From: an uncultured Propionivibrio sp.
GTDB taxonomy: Bacteria > Pseudomonadota > Gammaproteobacteria > Burkholderiales > Rhodocyclaceae
Length of the DNA: 64,000 nucleotides
Direction of reading: 5' to 3'
NCBI RefSeq assembly: GCF_963666255.1
Contig: NZ_OY762656.1
Coordinates: 1,860,001 to 1,924,000 of the forward strand
This document shows positions 7,662 through 15,600 of the stretch, piece by piece. Numbering within the stretch: the stretch's first letter is position 1; each line of letters opens with the position of its first letter. The position numbers and the translations under genes are program-made. The notes beneath the pieces are model-generated. The model was given only the letters and a program-made list of their open reading frames with translations. It ran no database searches and was not told where the DNA came from.

Positions 7662-9287
7662 ATGAAAACCGTTACCATCTCGAAGCGCATCGTGTTTCTG
7701 ATCATCAGCTCGGTGATCTCACTGCTGATCGTCGGTGCGGTGGGCCTGTCGGCGGCGCTGCATGGCCAGCGTGGCGTGACGCAGGTGCGCGATGACAGTC
7801 TTGCCAGCATCAAGACGCTTGGCAACGCGCGCAATTCCTTTCAGCAAGTACGCGTCAACGCCTATGCGCATGTATTGACGACCGACGATGCTGGCATGGC
7901 TGAGATCGAGAAAAGCATCGAACAGCTGGTCGCCAGCCTGAATGGGGATCTGAAAAAGTACGAATCGATGCTATCGAGCGACGAGGACAGGAAATTGCTG
8001 GAGGCCGACCGGCAGGCAGTTTCACGTTATCTGACGGCGTTCCATGAGAAATTGTTGCCGCTGTCGCGCAAGAACGAAACGAATACGGCGCTGAATGTTT
8101 TAAAAAACGAGATGCGCCCGATGGCGATCGAGGCAGCCGAAACACTCGATAAGCACGTCACCTTCAACGAGAACATGGCAGGCAGCTATGCCAACGAAGT
8201 CGTTGATTCCGTATCGGCGGCGATCAAGTGGTCGATCGCCTCGATCGTGGTCGCCGTGGTGCTTATTGCCGTCATGGGCTATTTCATGCTCGTCAATATT
8301 CGCGGTTCGCTCAGCCTGATTCGCGACAGCGTGACGCAGGTCGAAGCGAATCTGGATTTCACGCAGCGGGTCAAGATCCTGCGCGAAGACGAAATCGGTG
8401 TGACGGCACAGGCGCTCAACCGGTTGCTCGACAAGTTGCAAGCCAATCTCAAGACGATCCTGACGCATTCCGAAACGGTCGCCCAGTCGGCCAGCCAGAT
8501 GTCGACGACGTCCGGACAGGTGGCGATCGCTTCGCACCAGCAGAGCGAATCGGCGTCGAACATGGCGGCGACGGTCGAGGAAATGACGGTCAGCATCAAC
8601 CACGTCGGCGACCGGGCGCACGAGGCTGATCGCATCTCGACCGAGTCTGGCCAGTTGGCGGCGTCCGGCGAGACGATCATCGGCAACACTGTCCATGACA
8701 TCAACAAGATCTCGGAGACGGTCAATCAGGCGGCCGAGCGGATTCGTGAGCTCGTCGATAGCAGCCAGCAGATATCCAATGTCGTTGCCGTGATCAAGGA
8801 GGTTGCCGACCAGACCAATCTCCTGGCGCTCAACGCGGCGATCGAAGCGGCGCGCGCCGGCGAGCAGGGCCGTGGCTTCGCGGTGGTGGCCGACGAGGTG
8901 CGCAAGCTGGCCGAGCGGACCGCCACCTCGACGCAGGAAATTTCCGCGACGATCGAGTCGATGCGTACGGGCGCCAGCGATGCGGCGGTGAGCATGGAAA
9001 GCGTGGTCAATGAGGTGAGCCTTGGCGTCGAGTCGGCGCAGAAGGCGAGCGAGGCGATCAACCAGATTGGCGATGGCAGCCGCAGCGCGGTCGAAATGGT
9101 CGAGGAGATCACCTCGGCGATCCGCGAGCAGGCGTCGGCGATGACGACGATCGCGCAGCAGGTCGAGCGCATTGCGCAGATGTCCGAGGAGAGCAGCGCA
9201 GCGGCTGATCACAGCGCGCAGGTGGCGACGGATCTCGATCATCTCGCCACCGAGATGCAGCGTATCGTTCGCGCCTATCGGCTGTAG
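7662..9287 (+). CDS. Methyl-accepting chemotaxis protein
   Basis: This 541-residue chemoreceptor has TM1 at about residues 11-31, a four-helix-bundle periplasmic sensor (about 32-185), TM2 (about 190-212) and a HAMP domain (about 213-265). A long cytoplasmic coiled coil follows, with the invariant hairpin [20 protein letters not shown] near residues 385-404 that contacts CheA and CheW. There is no C-terminal pentapeptide for CheR/CheB docking. The ATG at 7662 is followed by a typical basic-hydrophobic start; the upstream in-frame extension looks non-coding. The ligand is unknown. It could feed flagellar or pilus (Pil-Chp) chemosensing, and pilus genes follow directly. Confidence 0.95.
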   Translation: MKTVTISKRIVFLIISSVISLLIVGAVGLSAALHGQRGVTQVRDDSLASIKTLGNARNSFQQVRVNAYAHVLTTDDAGMAEIEKSIEQLVASLNGDLKKYESMLSSDEDRKLLEADRQAVSRYLTAFHEKLLPLSRKNETNTALNVLKNEMRPMAIEAAETLDKHVTFNENMAGSYANEVVDSVSAAIKWSIASIVVAVVLIAVMGYFMLVNIRGSLSLIRDSVTQVEANLDFTQRVKILREDEIGVTAQALNRLLDKLQANLKTILTHSETVAQSASQMSTTSGQVAIASHQQSESASNMAATVEEMTVSINHVGDRAHEADRISTESGQLAASGETIIGNTVHDINKISETVNQAAERIRELVDSSQQISNVVAVIKEVADQTNLLALNAAIEAARAGEQGRGFAVVADEVRKLAERTATSTQEISATIESMRTGASDAAVSMESVVNEVSLGVESAQKASEAINQIGDGSRSAVEMVEEITSAIREQASAMTTIAQQVERIAQMSEESSAAADHSAQVATDLDHLATEMQRIVRAYRL

Positions 9288-9310
9288 TCTTTCTTTTTCC
9301 GCAGGGCGTC

Positions 9311-9350
9311 GCGGCCCGGTTGCCCGGAGAGGCGGCCGGGCCGCTTCGTT
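9311..9350 (+). terminator. Hairpin terminator after the chemoreceptor
   Basis: GCGGCCCGG (9311-9319) pairs perfectly with CCGGGCCGC (9336-9344), followed by a weak T-rich tail (TTCGTTT). The hairpin is strong but the poly-T is poor. Confidence 0.55.
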
Positions 9351-9440
9351 TCCGCTGGGGGATAAAAATCGACCGCTGATCGTCCGGTAGTGGTCAAATG
9401 TCCCGCCTTGGGCTTGAATGCGAGCAGTCAAGGAGGGACT

Positions 9441-9872
9441 ATGAAACGCAACCGGGGATTCTCACTGATCGAACTGATGGTGGTGGTCGTCATCATCGGC
9501 ATTCTTGCGGCGATTATCTATCCGAACTATGCGGACTACGTGCTGCGCAGCAAGCTCTCGGAGCCGCGTGCGAAGCTGGCCGAGATGCGAACGCGCCTGG
9601 AACAGTACTACCAGGACCAGCGCACCTATCTCGGCGCCTGCGCCGCCGGCACGGTCGCGCCGCTGCCTGGCGACGGGCAGTATTTCAGCTACTCGTGTCC
9701 GACCTTGCTGGCCGACAGCTATGTCGTGCGCGCCGACGGTATTGCTGCACAGGGGACGAGCGGTTTCCGCTTCGAGATCGACCAGGCAAATACCCGCTCG
9801 ACGCCGGCCGTGCCCTCCGGCTGGACGAGCAACACCAGTTGCTGGGTACGCGACAAGAGCGGCTCATGCTGA
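9441..9872 (+). CDS. Type IV pilin-like protein (PilE family)
   Basis: This 143-residue prepilin has a short basic leader (MKRNRG) cleaved before Phe by the PilD peptidase. The type III signal GFSLIELM carries Glu5, and a hydrophobic N-terminal helix follows. The rest has the small PilE-type globular domain, with a C-terminal Cys pair (TSCWVRDKSGSC) that probably forms the D-region disulfide. AGGAGGG precedes the ATG by 4 nt. It is the first gene of the minor-pilin operon and overlaps fimT by 7 nt. Small PilE-like proteins in this position are usually minor pilins, so it need not be the major subunit. Confidence 0.9.
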   Translation: MKRNRGFSLIELMVVVVIIGILAAIIYPNYADYVLRSKLSEPRAKLAEMRTRLEQYYQDQRTYLGACAAGTVAPLPGDGQYFSYSCPTLLADSYVVRADGIAAQGTSGFRFEIDQANTRSTPAVPSGWTSNTSCWVRDKSGSC

Positions 9873-10420
9873 TTTGCGCCGTGATTCGCCGCTCGCGTCG
9901 GGTGGGTGGGTTTACGCTCGTCGAGTTGATGATCACCGTGGCGGTGATTGCGATCCTCTTCAGCGTCGGCATGCCGAGTTACAACGACTGGATTCGCAAG
10001 CTCGAAGTGCGCAATGCCGCCGAGGCGGCGTTGCACGGCCTGCAACTCGCGCGTTCCGAGGCGATCAAGCGCAATGCGACGGTGACGCTGACGCTGGCCG
10101 GTGGCGATGGCTGGGCGATGACCGATGCGCTGGGGACGGCAATCCAGTCGCGGCCGAGCGGCGAGGGCTCGCGCTCGGCGTCGATCACGGTGACGCAGCC
10201 GGCTTCGGCATTGCCGTATGCGATCGCTTTCAACGGACTCGGACGCATGGCCGCCGGAGCGCCGGGCGTTTCCGTCGTGTTGTCGGCGGTCGATAGCGTC
10301 GGCGCCGATTGCACGAGCAGCGGGCCGCGCAATTGTTTCCGCATCGAGGTCAGCGTCGGCGGGCTTGTCCGGATGTGCGATCCGGCGCCGTCGATGTCCG
10401 GCACGCCGCAGGGGTGCTAG
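9866..10420 (+). CDS. fimT: Minor pseudopilin FimT/GspH family
   Basis: This 184-residue prepilin has the processing site GGFTLVELM (Glu5 present) after a 15-residue basic leader. It contains the GspH/FimT signature ARSEAIKRNATVTL and a globular domain with late Cys residues (DCTSSGPRNC). FimT-like minor pilins help prime pilus assembly, and in some species they bind DNA for natural transformation. The ATG lies inside the end of the preceding pilin gene, indicating translational coupling. Confidence 0.92.
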   Translation: MLICAVIRRSRRVGGFTLVELMITVAVIAILFSVGMPSYNDWIRKLEVRNAAEAALHGLQLARSEAIKRNATVTLTLAGGDGWAMTDALGTAIQSRPSGEGSRSASITVTQPASALPYAIAFNGLGRMAAGAPGVSVVLSAVDSVGADCTSSGPRNCFRIEVSVGGLVRMCDPAPSMSGTPQGC

Positions 10421-10430
10421 GAGTGTGCGC

Positions 10431-10853
10431 ATGCGAGTGAAAATACAAGAATCCGGATTCCTGCTGATCGAGGCGCTGATCGCCATCCTGATCTTCTCGC
10501 TCGGCATTCTTGGTCTCGTCGCCTTGCAGGCGGTGGTGATCAAGGAGACGACCGACGCGCAGTACCGTGTCGAGGCGTCGATGTTCACCAACCAGCTGAT
10601 CGCACAGATGTGGGCCGAGGACAAGGTGAATCTGGCGACCAACTTCGCATCGCCGAACGGTCCGCGTTACCTTGCCTGGCGCGCCGACGTCGTTACCGCC
10701 GCCAACGGCGGACTGCCCAATGCGGCCGCACAGCCGCCAACCGTTGTGTTCGGTGCCAACAACCAGGTGACGATCACGATCTTCTGGCAGCTGCCTGGTG
10801 CCGTCGCCGGGACGCCATTCCACCAGCATGCGACGACGACGCAGCTGCAATAG
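10431..10853 (+). CDS. pilV: Type IV pilus minor pilin PilV
   Basis: This 140-residue prepilin is processed at SGFLLIEAL (Glu5 present). The long hydrophobic helix AILIFSLGILGLVALQAVVIK is followed by the PilV pattern (TTDAQYRVEASMFTNQL). It is a component of the PilVWX-FimU/Y1 tip complex that starts pilus polymerisation. TAGGAG lies about 8 nt upstream of the ATG, and the gene follows fimT by 10 nt. Confidence 0.9.
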   Translation: MRVKIQESGFLLIEALIAILIFSLGILGLVALQAVVIKETTDAQYRVEASMFTNQLIAQMWAEDKVNLATNFASPNGPRYLAWRADVVTAANGGLPNAAAQPPTVVFGANNQVTITIFWQLPGAVAGTPFHQHATTTQLQ

Positions 10854-10869
10854 ACCAGGGAGAAGCCAG

Positions 10870-12024
10870 GTGACGCGTCGTTTCCGCTTTGCACAACAGG
10901 GGGTCTCGCTCGTCGAGTTGATGGTCGGCGTGACGATCGGCCTGATCACGGCGCTCCTGATGGCCCAGTTCGCGCTGTTCTACGATGCCCAGAAGAAGGG
11001 GAATACCGGCAGCGCCGAGGCGCAGAGCAGCGGCGCCATCGCCATGTATTCGCTCGAGACCGACATCCGTCTCGGCGGCTACGGCCTTGCCGCACTCGAC
11101 GCTTTCTACTGCACGCTGCAGTCGGGCCGCGCCTTCAACGGCCGGCGCTACATGCCGGTGATGATCATTCCCGACGGCACCGCGGCGGGCGCCGCGACCA
11201 ATCCGCTTGGCATCCCGCCGGGCGATGCCGGTTCCGACATCATCGCCGTGATGTACGGCAATACGATCGCGACGCCCGAGGGGGTGCCGATCAGCGGCGT
11301 CAGCGGGACGACCACCTACTCTTTCGGCAAGAACGTGACCGGCTTCAATCTCGGCGATTTCGTGCTCGTCGCCCAGAGCGGCCAGAACTGCACCGTTGGG
11401 CAGATCACGGCGGTGGCGAATCCGTCGATCACCATCGATCATGCCTCGACCGGCGCGACCTATGCGGCCAACACGACGAACGTCTTCAACCTCGGCGCCG
11501 CCGGCATGGTCATGCGCGTCTATGCAATCCGCTCCGGCAACCTGACCGTCTGCGATTTCTGGACGTCGAACTGTGCCGATACCTCGCGCGTCAATGACGC
11601 CAGTGTCTGGGTGCCGATCGCCAGCAACATCGTCGGTCTGCGCGCCCAGTATGGCTGGGATACAACGGCGACGCCCGACATGCATGTCGACGCCTATTGT
11701 CGCTCGCGCCTGACCGTTGCCGCGCCGACCTGTCCGTCGCCCGATGTCGGTACGACGGTGCCGTCGATTGCCTGCGACTGGACGCGCATCGCGACGCTGC
11801 GCGTGGCGCTCGTCTCGCGCAGTGCCGAGATCGCCCGCGACGGCGCCGATGTCAGCCCGGCAACAATCACGCTGTGGCCTTCGGTCGTCGCCAATGTCTC
11901 GGGCGTGCCGCTGACCGCCGGACCAGTGTTCACGGTGCCGAGCCAGCGTTACCGCTACAAGGTGTTCGAGACCATCGTGCCGGTGCGCAATGTCGTCTGG
12001 CTGGGAGGGCAATCGGGATGCTGA
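10870..12024 (+). CDS. pilW: Type IV pilus assembly protein PilW
   Basis: This 384-residue prepilin-like protein has the processing region QQGVSLVELMVGVTIGL. Position +1 is Val rather than Phe but Glu5 is kept. The GTG start at 10870 is the only one placing a short basic leader before this motif. It contains the PilW feature LETDIRLGGYGL near residue 60 and a large Cys-containing beta domain. PilW is the largest minor pilin and bridges to PilX and PilY1 at the pilus tip. The stop overlaps the pilX start by 7 nt. Confidence 0.9.
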   Translation: MTRRFRFAQQGVSLVELMVGVTIGLITALLMAQFALFYDAQKKGNTGSAEAQSSGAIAMYSLETDIRLGGYGLAALDAFYCTLQSGRAFNGRRYMPVMIIPDGTAAGAATNPLGIPPGDAGSDIIAVMYGNTIATPEGVPISGVSGTTTYSFGKNVTGFNLGDFVLVAQSGQNCTVGQITAVANPSITIDHASTGATYAANTTNVFNLGAAGMVMRVYAIRSGNLTVCDFWTSNCADTSRVNDASVWVPIASNIVGLRAQYGWDTTATPDMHVDAYCRSRLTVAAPTCPSPDVGTTVPSIACDWTRIATLRVALVSRSAEIARDGADVSPATITLWPSVVANVSGVPLTAGPVFTVPSQRYRYKVFETIVPVRNVVWLGGQSGC

Positions 12025-12632
12025 TCCGGTCTTCTTCGTTCCGCCAGCGCGGCATGGCGCTGATCGTGACGCTGGTCATGCTCGTCATCATGACGCTCGG
12101 CGCGATTGCGATGATCCGCTCGCTCGACACGACGACGCTGGTCGCCGGCAATCTCAGTTTCCGCCAGAGCGCCACCTATTCGGGCGATGTTGGCGTCGAG
12201 ACGGCGCTCAACTGGCTGTCGACAGCGAACGTCCTGACCCTGACCTGCGGCGCCACCGGCAATGCCGTGTCGACCTGTCCGGCCGGCTACAAGTCGAACG
12301 GCGGCAATGCGACCGACCAGCCCGCTGCCGGGCAGACCTGGGAGCAGTTCTGGGCGGCGAGCCTCGCGGCCAACGCGGTAACGCTCGCCGAAGATGCCAG
12401 CGGCAATACGGTGTCGTATTTCATTCATCGCCTGTGCGCCGGCACGGCGGCAATGACTGGTGTCGGCGCCAACTGTATCGAGACGCCGTCGGTGGCGAGC
12501 TCCGGCGGGTATGCCAAGCGGGCCGGTGCGACCCGCTTCCAGGCCTCGTCGCAGGTTTATTACCGGATCACCGTGCGCATCCAGGGCAAGAAGAACACGG
12601 TGAGTTTCGTGCAGGCGATTGTCGCCCTGTAG
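12018..12632 (+). CDS. pilX: Type IV pilus assembly protein PilX
   Basis: This 204-residue prepilin-like protein has the motif RQRGMALIVTLVML. Position 5 is Val, not Glu, as is usual in PilX/GspK-type tip subunits that do not need Glu5. A conserved GNLSFRQSA segment follows near residue 50. Paired Cys residues (LTCGATGNAVSTC and LCAG...NCIE) probably form disulfides. It overlaps pilW and precedes pilY1 by 21 nt. Confidence 0.9.
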   Translation: MLIRSSSFRQRGMALIVTLVMLVIMTLGAIAMIRSLDTTTLVAGNLSFRQSATYSGDVGVETALNWLSTANVLTLTCGATGNAVSTCPAGYKSNGGNATDQPAAGQTWEQFWAASLAANAVTLAEDASGNTVSYFIHRLCAGTAAMTGVGANCIETPSVASSGGYAKRAGATRFQASSQVYYRITVRIQGKKNTVSFVQAIVAL

Positions 12633-12653
12633 CGTGGGTTGAGAGGAACGGAA

Positions 12654-15600
12654 ATGCGTGAGGGACGGGTTTTTTCATGGGGGCGCCGGCTGGCGGCGAT
12701 CATCGTCGCGCTGGCCTGTGCAGGGGCGCATGGCGCATCCACCGACATCGCCACCTCGCCGATGGTGACCTCGGAGAACAACGCGACGGCGGTCAAGCCG
12801 AACCTGATGTTCATCCTCGACGATTCCGGCAGCATGAACTGGGATTTCCTGCCCGACTGGGCCAACGATTATTACTGCAAGAAGTCGGATGGCACGGTCG
12901 GTACGACCAATTCGGGGTCCGCCTGTTGCCGTAACCGTTCCGGGTCGAGCGACGCCTGCATGTGGATGTCCGGATCGGCGACGACCTTCGGCACCATGCG
13001 CGGCGATGTGCCGTTCATGACGGGCGACTTCAACCGGATCTATTACAACCCGGCCATCCGCTATGTGCCGCCGGTCAATGCCGACGGCACCAGCAAGGAC
13101 AGTCAGACCTCGGCCAACACTTCGGCGTGGACCTCCGTCAAACTCGATGCTTATGGCATTCAGCACGCATCAACCAAGGTTGTCGATCTCGTTTCCGGTT
13201 ACCCCGACGGCGAATGGTGTACCGACACCACCTATGCCACATGCTTCAGGAATACCTCGAATTACCTGCTGCCGAATTCAAGCTACGCGAGCTTCCATGC
13301 GATTTCCGGCAATGCCTATTACTATGTCATCGTCCCCGGCGAATTCTGCGATTCGGACAAGCAGACCAACTGCACGGTGGCCTCGGCGGCGACCGGCACT
13401 TACACGGTGCCGGCCAAGGTGCGCTGGTGCAGTGACACGGCGCTGACGACCTGCCAGGCGCTGAAGAACAATACCTACCAGTATCCGCGCTACCCGATGA
13501 TCTTCAAGTCGGGCGATACGAGCAATTTCATCAGCTTTTCGGTCAGCGGCAGTTCGACCGCGTCGAGCAACAAGACGGCCTCGGTGACCGGTATTTCCGT
13601 TACCACCGGAGCGGCGCTCCTGAGTACGGCGACGACGGCGTCGAACGATGTTGATACGGTGGCCCAGGCGATCATCACGAATCTGACCAACGGCTACATG
13701 GCGACGGCCAAACGGTGCGCGACGAGCGGCGGTACGCGCACCTGCACCTTCCTGATCTACGCGCCGTATGCGGCGACGGCGGCGAACGGGTCGGTGACGC
13801 CAGCGGTGACCAACGGCGTCGCCGGCACGACGACGATGACGATTGCGGGCAGCGGCAGCTTCAACGGCAAGAAGCCGGTGCCGGGCAGCTTCCAGCGTGT
13901 CGACATCGTGTCGACGAACGATAGTTATCCCTATCCCGGGTCGGCAACGAAGGCCAGCGCGCGCTCGGACTGCGCCGGAACGACCTGCACCTATGCCGAG
14001 GAGATGACCAATTTCGCCAACTGGTACACCTACTACCGGACGCGGATGCAGATGATGAAGTCGGCGACGAGCCTGGCTTTCCAGGGCGTCTCTGACAATT
14101 TCCGTGTCGGTTACCTGTCGATCGACGCCAACGCCAGCAATTCCTTCCTGAACGTCGCCACCTTCGACAGCGGTCAGAAGAGTTCGTGGTACACCAAACT
14201 GTTCGCCGCCGATCCGAGCAACGGCACGCCGCTGCGCTCGGCTTTGTCGACGGCGGGCCTGATCTACGGCGGCAGCCTCAACGGCGTCTCGCTCAATGGT
14301 TCGACGGTCGTTGATCCGGTGCAGTATTCCTGTCAGAAAAATTTCACCATCCTGTCGACCGACGGCTACTGGAATACCGGCAACGACAGCGGCTGTTCCG
14401 GGCGGAGCGGCCAGGGCTGCCGTCTCGACCGGACGACGGCGATCGGCAACAGCGATGGCGGCGCCGGGCGGCCGTATTCGGACGGTGCGACGGCGACGGT
14501 GACGGCCGTGACGCCTTATACGACGGTTGTGCGGCAACAGTCGGTGCAGAGCGCGACGCAGACCTCGACCTGGACGCGGACCGTTGTCACGCAGGGCGGC
14601 AGCTGCGCGATATCGGTGCCGGCGGCGGCCGGGAGTTGCTATCAGGACAATGGCAAGAACTCGGCCAATGCCGTGCGGACCTGGTGCATGGAAGCGAATA
14701 CCAGCAACGGCACCAACTGCACCGCGGGTGCCGGCAGCAGCCCGAAGGCCTATGCCTGCCGGGGCACCAGCAACGCGACCAACACGCCGGGCGGCGTCGA
14801 TCTCGGTTGCGTCACCGACGGCGCCGGCGTCCAGTGGTGTCTCTATCCGAACAATACGACGACCGGGACGAGTTCGTGTACCGCGGTCTATTCCGGCAAC
14901 TCCCTCTACGTCTGCCGGCGCGGGACGACGTCAAGCAACACCGGCACGACGGTGACGACGACGACACAGACCTACAACCAGGTTGCTGTCGGTTCGCTGA
15001 CGATCATTACCGACCAGACCTCGACCTATAACAACACGCTGGTGACGACCAACGGCGTCGTGACTTCGAATACCAACAGTACGCCGGCGACTTCGACGGC
15101 GACGGTCAGCAACACCTTATCGGCGACCAGCGATACCGGCGCGCCGGATGCGGGAACAAGCTGGACGACCGCTTCGTCGGCCTCGACCTGCATGGCGACG
15201 CCGACCGCTGCCGGCACCTCGACGGCGGCGATCACGGCAGCGAATACGACGACGAGCGGCACGGCGACGGTGACGACGCTGTCGACGACCGGCCCGACCG
15301 CCGGGACGACGGCGACGACGGTGGCGACCTCGGGCGGCGTCTCCGACACGCTGGCAGACGTTGCGAACTACTACTACGCCACCGACCTGCGGGCCGCCGG
15401 TTCGATGAACAACGGTGTCGACGTCGGCACCGGCGACTACGATTCGGCCAACGGCATCTATACCAACAACATCCAGCGCATGACGACCTATACGCTTGGA
15501 CTCGGGATCGACGGCTACATGAAATTCCAGTCGAATTACTCGAGCGCCAGCAGCGGCGATTACCGGGACGTTGCTTCCGGCGCGACGGCCTCGTCGACGA

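Noticed and set aside
14940-15350. CRISPR-like repetitive DNA
   Set aside because: The ACG/GCG-rich repetition is low-complexity Thr/Ser coding sequence in frame with pilY1, with no regular repeat-spacer pattern.
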